A stretch of 64,000 bases of DNA, from assembly GCF_018449675.1 (NCBI RefSeq), contig NZ_JAAVUZ010000003.1:186001-250000 (forward strand). Reading direction: 5' to 3'. Shown in pieces: positions 1 to 10,711 of the stretch. The stretch is from Glaciihabitans sp. dw_435 (lineage in GTDB: Bacteria > Actinomycetota > Actinomycetes > Actinomycetales > Microbacteriaceae). The notes beneath the pieces were generated by a model. That model searched no databases and had not been told where the DNA came from. It saw nothing but the letters and a program-made list of their open reading frames with translations. The stretch's first letter is position 1. Each line of letters opens with the position of its first letter. Made by a program: the position numbers and the translations under genes.

Positions 1-501
1 GGCCAGCCGACGGACCTCCCGTGGGGCCTCGAGATCGAGTCGACGAACTCCGCCTTCCCGATCGGGCTTCCGGACGGAACACTCTTCCACCCGACGTTTG
101 CCTACGAGATCATCTGGAACCTCTTCGGCGTGGTCATCCTGCTGCTGATCGAGCGAAACCTGCGCCTGCGCTGGGGCAAGATGCTCGGGCTGTACCTGAT
201 CTGGTACGGCGTTGGTCGCTCGTGGTTCGAGACGATTCGCATCGACCCGAGCGAAGTCTTCCTCGGAATCCGCACCAACGTCTGGGCGGCTTTCGCGGCG
301 ATCATTATCGGCCTCGTCATCCTCATCGTGCAGACGCGCCGTCATCCCGGTATCGAACCGGGACCGTGGGTGCCGGGTCGCGAGTGGCCTGCGACCTCTT
401 CTGGGGTAGAATCTGAAGAGACCTATTCGGATAGTGACGACTCTGGCACCGGCGCCACGCACGCTCCCGAAACGGCCGCCACAAGCGGATCAGGCTCCTA
501 A
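1..501 (+). CDS. lgt: Prolipoprotein diacylglyceryl transferase, C-terminal part (5' end outside window)
   Basis: The reading frame is open from the first base and ends at a TAA at 499-501, so only the C-terminal ~166 residues are present. Visible Lgt features are an HPTFAYE segment followed by a hydrophobic helix, then WYGVGRSWFE with the conserved Arg/Glu and a last membrane helix (FAAIIIGLVILIV). Lgt is an integral membrane enzyme that moves diacylglycerol from phosphatidylglycerol to the lipobox cysteine of prelipoproteins; at least two lipoproteins in this window would be substrates. The tail is hydrophilic and Ser/Thr/Glu-rich with no expected function. Identity is firm from the motifs; the start cannot be judged. 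Confidence 0.93.
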   Translation, partial: GQPTDLPWGLEIESTNSAFPIGLPDGTLFHPTFAYEIIWNLFGVVILLLIERNLRLRWGKMLGLYLIWYGVGRSWFETIRIDPSEVFLGIRTNVWAAFAAIIIGLVILIVQTRRHPGIEPGPWVPGREWPATSSGVESEETYSDSDDSGTGATHAPETAATSGSGS

Positions 502-588
502 GTCCTATACACATAACGGGGCACTTCCACTATTCGATGGGCCGCTGGCGTCCCAGAATGTATCGCGTCATCGTGAGGACGGTACTTG

Positions 589-3500
589 ATGGCTCTCACG
601 CCACCTTTCTCGAGCTTCAACTCATTTCCCGCTGCCCAGGGTCTCTATGACCCGGGCCGCGAGCGGGACGCCTGTGGCCTTGCCATGGTCGCCACGCTGC
701 GCGGCACTGCCGGGCACGACATCATCGATCTGGCGCTGAACGCGCTGCGAAACCTGGAACACCGCGGGGCCATCGGCTCCGACGCGGGAACCGGTGACGG
801 AGCGGGCATCATCACGCAGATCCCTGACGCGTTCCTGCGTGCGGTCAGCGGCTTTGAGCTTCCCCCCGTCGGACGTTATGCCGTTGGTATGGGGTTCCTC
901 CCGACCGACAAGGCCGAGCGCGAGACCCTGCAGCGCGGGATCGAGGCGATTGCCGACCAGGAGAACCTGAATGTTCTTGGATGGCGCGTTGTGCCGGTCA
1001 ACCCGGAGCAACTGGGTAACCTCGCCCGCGACGCCATGCCGGCGTTCGAGCAGCTCTTCGTCGAGTCGACCCTGACGGGGGAGAACGGTGCCCCTAACGC
1101 GGGTATCGCCCTCGACCGCCAGACGTTCCGCCTGCGCAAGCGTGCCGAACGTGAACTTGGCGCCTACTTCCCGTCGCTGTCCAGCCGCACCCTTGTCTAC
1201 AAGGGCATGGTGACGACGCTCCAGCTGGAGCCGTTCTACCCGGACCTCTCCGACGAGCGTTTCGCGTCGAAGCTCGCCCTCGTGCACTCGCGGTACTCCA
1301 CCAACACCTTCCCGTCGTGGCCGCTTGCGCAGCCGTTCCGGATGATCGCGCACAACGGCGAGATCAACACGGTGCAGGGAAACCGCAACTGGATGCGGGC
1401 GCGGCAGTCACAGCTCGAGTCTGAGCTGATCGGAGACATCCGCCCCGTCCTTCCCATCGTCTCGCCCGGCGCAAGCGATTCGGCCTCCTTCGATGAGGTC
1501 GTTGAGCTGCTGTCGCTCACCGGACGCTCGCTTCCGCACTCGATCATGATGATGGTTCCGGAGGCGTGGGAGAACCAGGTCGACATCGACCCGGTTCGCA
1601 AGAACTTCTATGAGTACCACTCGATGCTCATGGAGCCGTGGGACGGCCCCGCCGCCCTCGTCTTCACCGACGGATCTCTCGTGGGTGCAACGCTCGACCG
1701 CAACGGACTGCGTCCGGGTCGCTACCTGGTCACCGATGACGGCCTCGTGGTGCTCGCCAGTGAGATCGGTGTTCTCGACATCGAGCCGAGCCGCGTCGTG
1801 CGCAAGGGACGTCTGCGTCCCGGCAAGATGTTCCTCGTCGACACCGTCGCCGGACGCCTGATCGAGGACGACGAGATCAAGAGTGAGCTCGCCGGTTCGC
1901 AGCCGTGGGGCGAGTGGCTGGAAGCGGAGCGGATCAACCTCTCCGACCTTCCCGACCGCGAACACATCGTGCACACGCCGGCCTCGGTCACCCGTCGCCA
2001 GCGCACCTTCGGCTACACCGAAGAAGAGGTGCGAATCCTCATCATGCCGATGGCGAAGGCCGGTGCCGAGCCGCTCGGCGCCATGGGGTCGGACACCCCG
2101 ATCGCGGTGCTGTCGCAGCGCCCCCGGTTGCTGTTCGACTACTTCGCCCAGCAGTTCGCCCAGGTAACGAACCCGCCGCTTGACTCCATCCGCGAAGAGG
2201 TCGTCACCTCGATGCGCCTCGGCCTTGGCCCGGAGCGCAACCTGCTGGCGGCCACCCCCGAGCACGCGCGCCAGGTCGTTCTGGACTTCCCGGTGATCGA
2301 CAACGACGAGCTGGCGAAGATCCAGCACATCGATCCGACACCCGGCAGCCAGCTGACGACGACCATCAAGGGTCTGTACCGCGTCGACAAGGGTAAGAAG
2401 GCCATGGAAAAGCGGATCGCGGCGATGTGCCGTGAAGCCGACGAGGCCATCGAAAACGGCGCTGCCTTCCTCGTGCTGTCCGATCGCGACTCGAACAGGG
2501 ACATGGCACCCGTGCCGTCCCTGCTGATGCTCGCCGCCGTGCACCACCACCTCATCCGCAAGGAAACGCGGATGAAGGTCGGAATCATCGTCGAGGCCGG
2601 AGACGTTCGCGAGGTCCACCACGTGGCCCTCCTGATCGGCTACGGCGCCTCGGCGATCAACCCGTACCTGGCGATGGAAAGCGCGGAAGAGCTCGTCCGC
2701 AGCGGAATGATCGACGGTCTGACCAGCGAAAAGGCTGTCAAGAACCTCATCAAGGCGCTCGGCAAGGGCGTGCTGAAGATCATGTCGAAGATGGGCATTT
2801 CGGTCGTGGGTTCCTACGCGGGAGCCCAGGCGTTTGAGGCAGTGGGTCTCGGCCAGGAGTTCGTGGACGAGTACTTCACCGGAACGTCGAGCTTGCTCGG
2901 CGGCGTCGGTATGGAGGTCATTGCCGCGGAGAGCGCTGCCCGTCACGCGGACGCGTACCCCGAAGACGGTGCCGTCATCGCACACGAGCGTCTCGGCACC
3001 GGCGGCGAGTACCAGTGGCGCCGCGAGGGACCGCCTCACCTGTTCAACCCGGACACGGTGTTCCGTCTGCAGCACTCCACCCGCGAGCGTCGCTACGACA
3101 TCTTCCGCGAGTACACCAAGCTCGTCGACGATCAGGCGGAAGACCTGATGACGATCCGCGGTCTCTTCAAGTTCAAGCACGGCACGAGAACACCCGTGCC
3201 GATCGATGAGGTTGAGCCCGTGTCATCCATCGTCAAGCGTTTCTCGACGGGAGCGATGAGCTACGGCTCCATCTCGAAGGAAGCGCACGAGACGCTGGCG
3301 ATCGCCATGAACAGCATCGGCGCCAAGTCGAACACCGGCGAGGGCGGCGAGGACGTGGAGCGACTGCTCGACCCGACCCGTCGCAGCGCCATCAAGCAGG
3401 TCGCGTCCGGACGTTTCGGCGTGACGAGCCTGTACCTGACGAACGCGACGGACATCCAGCTCAAGATGGCCCAGGGCGCAAAGCCCGGTGAGGGCGGCCA

Positions 3501-5166
3501 GCTGCCCGCCGGCAAGGTGTACCCGTGGATCGCGCGTACCCGCAATGGCACGCCTGGCGTCGGACTCATCTCGCCGCCTCCTCACCACGACATTTACTCG
3601 ATCGAGGACCTCAAGCAGCTCATCTTCGACGTCAAGCGTGCCAACCCCAAGGCCCGCGTCCACGTCAAGCTGGTCAGCCAGGCCGGAATCGGCGCCGTCG
3701 CGGCGGGGGTGACAAAGGCTCTCGCCGACGTTGTGCTCGTTTCCGGACACGACGGGGGAACGGGTGCAAGCCCGCTCAACTCGCTCAAGCACGCCGGAAC
3801 TCCGTGGGAGATCGGTCTCGCTGAGACGCAGCAGACCCTCATGCTCAACGGCATGCGGGACCGCGTCGTCGTGCAGGTCGACGGACAGATGAAGACGGGG
3901 CGTGACGTCATCGTCGGCGCGCTGCTGGGTGCGGAGGAGTTCGGTTTCGCGACCGCACCCCTCGTGGTCTCCGGCTGCATCCTCATGCGCGTCTGCCACC
4001 TCGACACCTGCCCCGTGGGAGTTGCAACCCAGAACCCGGTTCTGCGTGAGCGCTTCAGCGGCAAGCCCGAGTTCGTCGTCAACTTCTTCGAGTTCCTGGC
4101 GCAGGAGGTACGCGAGTACCTCGCCACCCTGGGCTTCCGCAGCATCGAGGAGGCCGTCGGCCACCACGAGGTCCTCGACCTCGACGGTGCCATCGACCAC
4201 TGGAAGGCGTCTGGTCTTGACCTGTCGCCTATCCTCATCGGCCCGAAGTTCTCCGACGACGAGCCGCGCAGCAACAAGCGCGGCCAGGAGCACGAGCTGG
4301 AGAAGCACTTCGACGTGGGGCTCATCCGCGAGAGCCGCGATGTTCTCGACAACGGAGGCACCATCTCCATCGAGCGCACGATCCGCAACACGGAGCGCGC
4401 GGTGGGCACGATGCTCGGTCACGAAGTGACGCTTCGGCACGGCGAACACGGACTCCCGTCCGGCTCGATCGATGTCACGCTGCGTGGCTCGGCCGGCCAG
4501 TCCTTCGGTGCCTTCATGCCGAGCGGCATCACGCTGCGCCTCGAGGGTGACTCGAACGACTACGTCGGGAAGGGACTGTGCGGTGGCGAGATCATCGTGC
4601 GCCCCGACCGCCACAGCGTCTTCCCCGCGGAGCAGAACGTCATCGCCGGCAACGTCATCGGCTACGGCGCAACCCGCGGTTCCATGTTCATCCGCGGCAT
4701 CGTGGGCGAGCGGTTCCTCGTGCGCAACTCCGGCGCGACGGCCGTTGCCGAGGGCGTGGGCGACCACGCGCTCGAGTACATGACCGGTGGCCTCGCGGTA
4801 ATCCTCGGCGTGACCGGCCGCAACCTTGGCGCCGGCATGTCCGGTGGAACCGCGTATGTCTACGACCTGCGTGCCGAACGCGTGAACCGTGACGCCCTCG
4901 CCACCGGCGAACTGCTGCTGCAGCCCCTGGGAAGTGCGGATGTCGAAATCCTCACCGACCTGCTCACTCGTCATCTTGCGGAGACGGATTCTGCCGTCGC
5001 CGCCAAGATGCTTGCCAACATGGATGACACGATCGCTCGTTTCGTCAAGGTGCTGCCGCGTGACTACGCCGCCGTACTTGAAACCCGCCAGACCGCGCTC
5101 GATGAGGGTCTCGACCCCGACAGCGACGAAGTTTGGACCCGAATCTTGGAGGTGACCGGTGGCTGA
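589..5166 (+). CDS. gltB: Glutamate synthase (NADPH), large subunit
   Basis: Makes glutamate from glutamine and 2-oxoglutarate together with GltD. About 1525 residues, the normal size for bacterial GltB. The N-terminal class II glutaminase domain follows a short propeptide: Cys at about residue 29 (RDACGLA) would become the catalytic N-terminal cysteine after processing. A central domain, an FMN/3Fe-4S synthase domain ([23 protein letters not shown], and [13 protein letters not shown] for the cluster) and a C-terminal GXGXG beta-helix domain follow in order. ATG at 589 has GAGGA nine bases upstream; a TTG directly before it at 586 is the alternative. The end overlaps gltD by 8 bases, so the pair is translationally coupled. 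Confidence 0.97.
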   Translation: MALTPPFSSFNSFPAAQGLYDPGRERDACGLAMVATLRGTAGHDIIDLALNALRNLEHRGAIGSDAGTGDGAGIITQIPDAFLRAVSGFELPPVGRYAVGMGFLPTDKAERETLQRGIEAIADQENLNVLGWRVVPVNPEQLGNLARDAMPAFEQLFVESTLTGENGAPNAGIALDRQTFRLRKRAERELGAYFPSLSSRTLVYKGMVTTLQLEPFYPDLSDERFASKLALVHSRYSTNTFPSWPLAQPFRMIAHNGEINTVQGNRNWMRARQSQLESELIGDIRPVLPIVSPGASDSASFDEVVELLSLTGRSLPHSIMMMVPEAWENQVDIDPVRKNFYEYHSMLMEPWDGPAALVFTDGSLVGATLDRNGLRPGRYLVTDDGLVVLASEIGVLDIEPSRVVRKGRLRPGKMFLVDTVAGRLIEDDEIKSELAGSQPWGEWLEAERINLSDLPDREHIVHTPASVTRRQRTFGYTEEEVRILIMPMAKAGAEPLGAMGSDTPIAVLSQRPRLLFDYFAQQFAQVTNPPLDSIREEVVTSMRLGLGPERNLLAATPEHARQVVLDFPVIDNDELAKIQHIDPTPGSQLTTTIKGLYRVDKGKKAMEKRIAAMCREADEAIENGAAFLVLSDRDSNRDMAPVPSLLMLAAVHHHLIRKETRMKVGIIVEAGDVREVHHVALLIGYGASAINPYLAMESAEELVRSGMIDGLTSEKAVKNLIKALGKGVLKIMSKMGISVVGSYAGAQAFEAVGLGQEFVDEYFTGTSSLLGGVGMEVIAAESAARHADAYPEDGAVIAHERLGTGGEYQWRREGPPHLFNPDTVFRLQHSTRERRYDIFREYTKLVDDQAEDLMTIRGLFKFKHGTRTPVPIDEVEPVSSIVKRFSTGAMSYGSISKEAHETLAIAMNSIGAKSNTGEGGEDVERLLDPTRRSAIKQVASGRFGVTSLYLTNATDIQLKMAQGAKPGEGGQLPAGKVYPWIARTRNGTPGVGLISPPPHHDIYSIEDLKQLIFDVKRANPKARVHVKLVSQAGIGAVAAGVTKALADVVLVSGHDGGTGASPLNSLKHAGTPWEIGLAETQQTLMLNGMRDRVVVQVDGQMKTGRDVIVGALLGAEEFGFATAPLVVSGCILMRVCHLDTCPVGVATQNPVLRERFSGKPEFVVNFFEFLAQEVREYLATLGFRSIEEAVGHHEVLDLDGAIDHWKASGLDLSPILIGPKFSDDEPRSNKRGQEHELEKHFDVGLIRESRDVLDNGGTISIERTIRNTERAVGTMLGHEVTLRHGEHGLPSGSIDVTLRGSAGQSFGAFMPSGITLRLEGDSNDYVGKGLCGGEIIVRPDRHSVFPAEQNVIAGNVIGYGATRGSMFIRGIVGERFLVRNSGATAVAEGVGDHALEYMTGGLAVILGVTGRNLGAGMSGGTAYVYDLRAERVNRDALATGELLLQPLGSADVEILTDLLTRHLAETDSAVAAKMLANMDDTIARFVKVLPRDYAAVLETRQTALDEGLDPDSDEVWTRILEVTGG

Positions 5167-6616
5167 TCCCAAGGGATTCCTGAAGGTACCGGAACGTGAA
5201 ACACCCGCCCGCCGCCCCGTGGCGCTGCGGCTCATGGACTGGAAAGAGGTCTACGAGCAGGGCGATGCCGCGACCGTGCGTAAGCAGGCGGGTCGCTGCA
5301 TGGACTGCGGTATTCCGTTCTGTCACCAGGGCTGCCCGCTGGGCAACCTGATTCCCGAGTGGAATGACCTCACCTGGCGCGACGAGGGCCGTCAGGCCTC
5401 CGAACGCCTGCACGCGACCAACAACTTCCCGGAATTCACGGGTCGTCTGTGCCCCGCTCCGTGCGAGTCATCCTGTGTCCTCGGTATCAACCAGCCGCCC
5501 GTGACCATCAAGCAGGTCGAGGTGTCGATCGTCGACCAGGCATTCGCGAACGGCTGGGTGCAGCCGCATCCGCCGGAGCGTCTGACCGGCAAGACCGTTG
5601 CCGTTGTCGGATCGGGCCCCGCGGGCCTCGCCGCGGCGCAGCAGCTCACGCGCGCCGGCCACACCGTCGCCGTGTACGAGCGCGATGACCGCATCGGCGG
5701 TCTGCTGCGCTACGGCATCCCGGACTTCAAGATGGAGAAGAAGCACATCGAGACGCGCATTGCGCAGATGCAGGCGGAGGGAACCCGTTTCCGCGCCGGT
5801 GTCGAGATCGGTGTCGACATCCAGTGGAGTGACCTCAAAGCGCGCTACGACGCAGTGATCGTCGCGACCGGTGCAACAGTTCCGCGTGATCTGCCGATCC
5901 CCGGACGTGACCTCCTCGGAGTGCACTTCGCCATGGACTACCTCGTTCAGCAGAACAAGGTCGGCGCCGGCGACAAGGTCGCTGAGCAGATCGTCGCGGA
6001 AGGCAAGCACGTCGTTGTTCTCGGCGGAGGCGACACCGGAGCTGACTGCATCGGCACGGCGCACCGCCAGCACGCCCTCAGCGTGACGAACCTCGCGATC
6101 GGCAAGCAGCCGCCGACGGAGCGCCAGGCGAACCAGCCCTGGCCGACGACGCCGACGCTCTTCGAAGTGTCCAGCGCACACGAAGAGGGCGGCGAGCGGA
6201 TGTTCCTTGCTTCCACCATCGAGTTCCTGTCGAATGATGCCGGCGAGGTGCGCGCGATTCGCGTTGCCGAGACCGAATATCTCGACGGACGACGCGTGCC
6301 GAAGGCGGGCACGGAGCGCGAGATCCCCGCGGATCTGGTGCTGCTCGCCCTCGGATTCACGGGCCCGGAATCACGCCAGCTCGACGACCAGCTTCGCGTT
6401 CCCTTCGACAACAGGGGTAACGTCGAACGTGACGGCGACTACCAGACCTCCGAGTCCGGTGTCTTCGTGGCCGGAGATGCCGGTCGCGGACAGTCGCTGA
6501 TCGTGTGGGCAATCGCAGAGGGTCGCGCAGCGGCATCGGCGGTCGACCGCTTCCTTGAGGGAACAACGCAGCTGCCGTTCCCCGTGAAGCCGACCGACCA
6601 CGCGATCGCCATCTAG
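5159..6616 (+). CDS. gltD: Glutamate synthase, small subunit
   Basis: 485 residues, starting at GTG inside the last codons of gltB, with GGAGGTG just upstream acting as ribosome site. It carries electrons from NADPH through FAD and two 4Fe-4S clusters to GltB. Cluster-binding cysteines are visible near the N-terminus (Cys47, 50, 55 and 59, then Cys98, 102 and 106). An FAD-binding [10 protein letters not shown] loop lies near residue 151 and an NADPH-binding GGGDTGADC loop near residue 287. A C-terminal [14 protein letters not shown] segment is typical of this family. Cytoplasmic partner of GltB. Confidence 0.97.
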   Translation: MADPKGFLKVPERETPARRPVALRLMDWKEVYEQGDAATVRKQAGRCMDCGIPFCHQGCPLGNLIPEWNDLTWRDEGRQASERLHATNNFPEFTGRLCPAPCESSCVLGINQPPVTIKQVEVSIVDQAFANGWVQPHPPERLTGKTVAVVGSGPAGLAAAQQLTRAGHTVAVYERDDRIGGLLRYGIPDFKMEKKHIETRIAQMQAEGTRFRAGVEIGVDIQWSDLKARYDAVIVATGATVPRDLPIPGRDLLGVHFAMDYLVQQNKVGAGDKVAEQIVAEGKHVVVLGGGDTGADCIGTAHRQHALSVTNLAIGKQPPTERQANQPWPTTPTLFEVSSAHEEGGERMFLASTIEFLSNDAGEVRAIRVAETEYLDGRRVPKAGTEREIPADLVLLALGFTGPESRQLDDQLRVPFDNRGNVERDGDYQTSESGVFVAGDAGRGQSLIVWAIAEGRAAASAVDRFLEGTTQLPFPVKPTDHAIAI

Positions 6617-6663
6617 ATCTCAGCTCACTACCACCACGCTCCACCACACCACAGAAGGAATTC

Positions 6664-8106
6664 ATGAGACGCGCCAAGATCGTCGCGACGCTAGGCCCAG
6701 CTACGTCGAGCTACGAAAACATCAGGGCAATCATCGATGCAGGTGTCGATGTTGCTCGTATGAACCTCAGCCACGGCTCGTACGCCGTGCACGAGGGGGT
6801 CTACGCGAACGTCCGCAAGGCAGCAGAGGACTCGGGCCGCGCGGTAGCGGTGATGGTTGACCTGCAGGGCCCCAAGATCCGCCTCGGCAAGTTCGAGGGT
6901 GGTCCGTACATGCTCAACGTCGGTGACGTCTTCAAGATCACCACCGAGGACGTCGTCGGCACCCGCGAGCTGTCGGGCACCACCTTCAAGGGCTTGCCGC
7001 AGGACGTCAGTCCCGGAGATTTCCTTCTCATCGACGATGGCAAGGTCAAGGTTCAGGTAACGTCCGTGGACGGACCCGTCGTGTCCACGACGGTCATCGT
7101 CGCCGGCAACGTCTCCAACAACAAGGGCATCAACCTGCCGGGTGTCGCGGTCAACGTTCCGGCGCTGTCGGAAAAGGACGAGGACGACCTCCGCTGGGGC
7201 CTCCGCCTCGGCTGCGACCTCATCGCGCTCTCCTTCGTGCGGGATGCCTCCGACATCACCCGCGTGCACGAGATCATGGCGGAGGAGGGCCGCAAGGTCC
7301 CCGTCATCGCCAAGATCGAGAAGCCGCAGGCCGTCGACAACCTCGAAGCGATCATCGATGCGTTTGACTCGATCATGGTCGCCCGCGGCGACCTCGGCGT
7401 CGAGCTTCCCCTCGAGGCCGTGCCGATCGTGCAGAAGCGCGCCATCGAGCTTTCGCGCCGCATGGCCAAGCCCGTGATCGTCGCCACGCAGATGCTCGAG
7501 TCGATGATCTCGAGCCCGGTACCGACACGTGCCGAGACATCCGACGTCGCCAACGCCGTGTTGGATGGCGCGGACGCTGTCATGCTCTCCGGCGAGACCA
7601 GCGTGGGCGAGTACCCCGTCATCACCGTGCAGACCATGGCCCGCATCGTGACATCCACCGAAGAGCACGGGCTCGAGCGCATTCCCGAACTCGGCACCAA
7701 GCCGCGCACTCTCGGAGGTGCCATCACCCTGGCTGCCGCCGAGGTGGCAACGTTCGTCGACGCCAAGTACGTCTGCGTCTTCACCGAGTCGGGCGACTCC
7801 GCCCGTCGTATGTCGCGCCTGCGTTTCAAGATCCCGATGAAGGCGTTCACGCCCGATGCAGCGATCCGCGACCGCATGGCATTGATCTGGGGCATCGAGT
7901 CGTACATCGTTCCCCGCGTGACCCACACGGACGCCATGTACGTCCAGGTCGATGAGGTGCTGCTGCGCGAGGGTCTGGCCGAGGTCGGCGACCGCGTCGT
8001 CGTTATCTCCGGTTCCCCTCCCGGAATCTCCGGCGGAACGAACGACCTTCGCGTACACCGCGTCGGAGATTCGAAGAACGCTGCAGCTCCCGTCTGGGAG
8101 AGCTAG
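6664..8106 (+). CDS. pyk: Pyruvate kinase
   Basis: 480 residues, family-normal length. Converts phosphoenolpyruvate and ADP to pyruvate and ATP. Visible motifs: RRAKIVATLGPA at the N-terminus, the active-site IAKIEKPQA with catalytic Lys, MVARGDLGVELP, and ATQMLESMI followed by PTRAE. The C-terminal allosteric domain contains AVFTESGDSARRMSRLR-like sequence. Start ATG has AAGGA a few bases upstream. It sits 47 bases after gltD with no clear terminator between, so read-through is possible, and it is followed by a strong hairpin. Its position here, away from the gap-pgk-tpi run, is usual for actinobacteria. Confidence 0.97.
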   Translation: MRRAKIVATLGPATSSYENIRAIIDAGVDVARMNLSHGSYAVHEGVYANVRKAAEDSGRAVAVMVDLQGPKIRLGKFEGGPYMLNVGDVFKITTEDVVGTRELSGTTFKGLPQDVSPGDFLLIDDGKVKVQVTSVDGPVVSTTVIVAGNVSNNKGINLPGVAVNVPALSEKDEDDLRWGLRLGCDLIALSFVRDASDITRVHEIMAEEGRKVPVIAKIEKPQAVDNLEAIIDAFDSIMVARGDLGVELPLEAVPIVQKRAIELSRRMAKPVIVATQMLESMISSPVPTRAETSDVANAVLDGADAVMLSGETSVGEYPVITVQTMARIVTSTEEHGLERIPELGTKPRTLGGAITLAAAEVATFVDAKYVCVFTESGDSARRMSRLRFKIPMKAFTPDAAIRDRMALIWGIESYIVPRVTHTDAMYVQVDEVLLREGLAEVGDRVVVISGSPPGISGGTNDLRVHRVGDSKNAAAPVWES

Positions 8107-8127
8107 CACTCCGCATCACGCCAGCCA

Positions 8128-8161
8128 ACGGGCGCCCCATCCACACGGATGAGGCGCCCGT
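8128..8161 (+). terminator. Intrinsic terminator after pyk
   Basis: Near-perfect hairpin: a 9-bp outer stem ACGGGCGCC/GGCGCCCGT and a 5-bp inner stem CATCC/GGATG with loop ACAC, separated by one unpaired base on each side. There is no long T run afterwards, as is common in high-GC actinobacteria. It lies 21 bases after the pyk stop. Confidence 0.85.
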
Positions 8162-8522
8162 CGGCGGTTAACGACTGGGATCAACCGTCAGGTGCGATTC
8201 CGGGCGCAATTGGGGCGCCGAAGGCTTCCGGCACACCGCTGGGGCCGGTGGGGTACACCTCGCACGGCGGGTGGCGCGTGCCCCGGGGCATCCGTCGTCC
8301 GCGTACCCCATACGGGGGGTACATTTCGCCTGGGAACGCATATTGCAACGGTTCTCACAAGCCCGCTCTTCGACACTTGTTGAACCGGAGTGCTGCTGCC
8401 TACGGTGTGAGCACACGGTTCGCGAGGCGCTTACCCCCTCACGGATCCGTCGCGACACCGTCATCGCCGCCGGGTCGCATACCCATTCAGGACCCCGATA
8501 CCTGTGAGGACGAGCATCGACC
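8162..8522. other. Non-coding stretch upstream of the GT2 gene, with inverted repeat
   Basis: No supported gene here. The only structured element I see is GTACCCC (8303-8309) facing GGGGTAC (8316-8322) with a 6-base spacer, which could be an operator. A GAGGA at 8506-8510 serves the next gene, 12 bases before its ATG. Confidence 0.5.
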
Positions 8523-9575
8523 ATGCGACGAATTTTTCTCGACGATCCGTACGTTCCGGGCAGCGCCGCGAAGTTGCGACCTGCCTTCCCGACTCCGACT
8601 TCGACAGTACTCACTGTGACCGTCGTCATCTGCGCCCACGCGGGCAGCGGGTGGATCGATCTGAACGCCGCAATTGCGTCGGCCGCCCGCCAGCCGGAAG
8701 CACGGGAAGTCATCGTGGTCGTCGACCACGACGATGCCCTCCTGCGGCGCACCAGCGAACGGTGGGGGAGTCTCACCACGGTGGTGTCCAATGTGGGCCC
8801 TCGTGGCCTTGCAGGGGCACGTAACACCGCTCTGGGCATCGCGAGCGGCGACGTGATCGCCTTCCTGGACGATGACGCAGCTGCGGAGCCCGGATGGCTC
8901 GCCCAGATGCTGACGCACTACTCCGACGACAAGGTCGTGGCTGTTGGGGGCAGCGCCCGTCCGGTGTGGCCGACGCCGGTGGCGCCGGTGCGGCTGCCGC
9001 CCGAGCTTCTCTGTGCGGTCGGATGCACCTGGGTGTACTCCCCGGCGGAACAGGCGGCTCTCAGCAGCGTCGTCGATTGCTCGGTGAGCTTCCGCCGGAG
9101 CGCGCTGATCGCGGTGGGCGGCTTCGCCGATGGGCGTTCCACCAGCACCCTCGTCTCCCGCCGTGCCGATGAACTCGCGGTCTGGTCGCGGTTGCGGGCA
9201 AGCGATCCCCGGAGCCAGGTGGTCTTCGAGCCGTCGAGCCGTGTCACCCACCGCGTCGACGGGGACGGAATGCGGTGGTCACGCCTGGCGTCCAGTTTCT
9301 TCGCCGTGGGGATGACACGCTCCGCCCTCCTCGATCGCGCGGTCTACGGCGGTGCCCTCCGGTTTGAGGGGAGATTCGTCGCGGTCATGCTGCCACGGGC
9401 CATGGGGCGCGAGCTGCTCGCCGGACACCCGACCGCCGCGCTGTCGATCGTGGTCGCGGTTGTGTGCGGCGCTGTCGGTTTCGGCTGGGGAGCCGTACGG
9501 CGAATGCGAGCGGATGTCTCGTCCCGGGCCGCCACCGCGGACACCGAACTGCACTCGTCCCGCTCCGCTGGCTGA
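8523..9575 (+). CDS. Family 2 glycosyltransferase
   Basis: 350 residues. The N-terminal part is a GT-A fold: VVICAH, then a conserved GLAGARNTALGIASGD segment and the DxD-type FLDDDAA metal/nucleotide-sugar site near residue 118. A CSVSFRRSAL motif and a GGFADG turn resemble acceptor-side elements of dTDP- or UDP-sugar transferases. One hydrophobic C-terminal segment (AALSIVVAVVCGAVGFGW, near 302-319) suggests membrane association. Donor and acceptor cannot be told. The gene stands alone between long non-coding stretches, next to a tRNA gene; no other sugar genes adjoin it. Confidence 0.8.
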   Translation: MRRIFLDDPYVPGSAAKLRPAFPTPTSTVLTVTVVICAHAGSGWIDLNAAIASAARQPEAREVIVVVDHDDALLRRTSERWGSLTTVVSNVGPRGLAGARNTALGIASGDVIAFLDDDAAAEPGWLAQMLTHYSDDKVVAVGGSARPVWPTPVAPVRLPPELLCAVGCTWVYSPAEQAALSSVVDCSVSFRRSALIAVGGFADGRSTSTLVSRRADELAVWSRLRASDPRSQVVFEPSSRVTHRVDGDGMRWSRLASSFFAVGMTRSALLDRAVYGGALRFEGRFVAVMLPRAMGRELLAGHPTAALSIVVAVVCGAVGFGWGAVRRMRADVSSRAATADTELHSSRSAG

Positions 9576-9937
9576 CGGCGTTCCCGACCGCATCCGCCGC
9601 GGCGGGAACGCCGCCGCCGGTGGCCAGAAGCCACACGGCACCGCCGAGCGGAATGGACCGCTGGCTTACTTCCAGTGAACGGCCCCGGCAGACCCGGGAC
9701 AAGGGCTTGCGGGGCTCGCGACATCCGCTCGTCCTACGCCGTGACCGCCGATTACCTGTCGTTACAGATAGATATTTTTGGAGACGCGGCTGGCCGGGCG
9801 GTTCGGACATGTCGCGCGTGTGGGCCCAGCAGGGTGGGAGATCCCGCCCGGCGACACCGGCGGGGTCGCCGCCGAAAAGCCATCATGCGATGGCAAAAAC
9901 GTCGCAATCTCGAGGCATAACGGCCGTTTGCGGGGCG
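9576..9937. other. Non-coding stretch between GT2 gene and tRNA-Leu
   Basis: About 360 bases without a convincing gene; the short open frames on both strands lack recognisable protein features. No repeats, integrase or attachment-site duplicate of the neighbouring tRNA is visible inside it. Confidence 0.5.
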
Positions 9938-9971
9938 GGCGGGCAAATGTTCCCGTGCAAATTTGCCCGCC
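9938..9971 (-). terminator. Probable terminator of tRNA-Leu
   Basis: Perfect 11-bp inverted repeat GGCGGGCAAAT/ATTTGCCCGCC with a 12-base spacer, starting 6 bases beyond the CCA end of the tRNA on the minus strand. No T tract follows, so strength is uncertain. Confidence 0.65.
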
Positions 9972-9977
9972 GAATGT

Positions 9978-10063
9978 TGGTGCCGGATGTGGGACTCGAA
10001 CCCACACGTCCTTTCGAACAAAGCATTTTGAGTGCTCCGCGTCTACCATTCCGCCAATCCGGC
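9978..10063 (-). tRNA. tRNA-Leu (CAA anticodon)
   Basis: Minus-strand sequence folds as a class II tRNA: acceptor GCCGGAT pairs with ATCCGGC, a D arm with GGTAG, anticodon stem GAGCA/TGCTT around loop CTCAAAA giving anticodon CAA (reads UUG), a long variable arm TGTTC-GAAA-GGACG, and a T arm GTGGG/CCCAC with TTCGAGT. CCA is encoded (9978-9980). The long variable arm and anticodon both say leucine. Confidence 0.95.
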
Positions 10064-10088
10064 TGGCAACAACGTTGAAACAATACCG

Positions 10089-10094
10089 TAGGGT
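10089..10094 (+). promoter_or_regulatory. -10 box of pdtaR-like gene, leaderless
   Basis: TAGGGT ends six bases before the GTG start at 10101, so transcription would begin at or next to the start codon. No ribosome site is visible upstream. Confidence 0.6.
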
Positions 10095-10100
10095 TGACCC

Positions 10101-10706
10101 GTGAGTGAGCAAGAGATCCCCCCGTCCGCACCCCGTCGTGTTGTTGTCGCCGAAGACGAGTCACTGATCCGTCTCGACATCGTCGAGACCCTTCGTGACA
10201 ACGGCTTTGAAGTCGTTGGCGAAGCCGGTGACGGCGAGACCGCGGTGGCACTGGCGACCGAGTTGCGTCCCGACCTGGTCATCATGGATGTCAAGATGCC
10301 GCAGCTCGACGGAATTTCCGCGGCCGAGCGTCTGACCAAGAACCACATCGCTCCCGTCGTTCTGCTGACCGCGTTCAGCCAGAAGGAACTGGTCGAGCGC
10401 GCGAGCGAGGCGGGCGCCCTCGCGTACGTCGTCAAGCCGTTCACGCCGAACGACCTGCTGCCTGCCATCGAGATCGCCCTCAGCCGCTACGCCCAGATCA
10501 TCACCCTCGAGGCCGAGGTTGCCGACCTGGTCGAGCGCTTCGAAACCCGCAAGCTCGTCGACCGGGCCAAGGGCCTGCTCAATGAGAAGATGGGACTCAC
10601 CGAGCCCGAGGCGTTCCGCTGGATCCAGAAGGCGTCCATGGACCGCCGTCTGACAATGCACGACGTCGCGCAGGCGATCATCGAGCAGCTGTCCGCCAAG
10701 AAGTAA
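10101..10706 (+). CDS. pdtaR: ANTAR-domain response regulator (PdtaR-like)
   Basis: 201 residues. N-terminal receiver domain with acidic pocket (VVVAEDES), phosphoacceptor Asp63 in IMDVKMP, a Thr in LLTAF and Lys in VVKPF. The C-terminal ANTAR domain (about 137-198) has the RAKGLL and AFRWIQKASMDRR signature, which in this family binds twin-hexaloop RNA and prevents transcription termination. In mycobacteria the partner kinase is PdtaS; no such kinase gene is adjacent here. Probably cytoplasmic RNA-binding antiterminator. Target RNAs are unknown; no obvious twin hairpins of the ANTAR type were recognised nearby. Confidence 0.9.
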   Translation: MSEQEIPPSAPRRVVVAEDESLIRLDIVETLRDNGFEVVGEAGDGETAVALATELRPDLVIMDVKMPQLDGISAAERLTKNHIAPVVLLTAFSQKELVERASEAGALAYVVKPFTPNDLLPAIEIALSRYAQIITLEAEVADLVERFETRKLVDRAKGLLNEKMGLTEPEAFRWIQKASMDRRLTMHDVAQAIIEQLSAKK

Positions 10707-10711
10707 CGCCA

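Noticed and set aside
1408-5235. Long minus-strand open frames (590 and 670 codons) across gltB
   Set aside because: They lie antisense to an unmistakable GltB/GltD and arise from the high GC third positions; no protein motif is seen.
9978-10063. tRNA-Leu as an integrative-element attachment site
   Set aside because: No integrase, excisionase or duplicated tRNA 3' end in the window.
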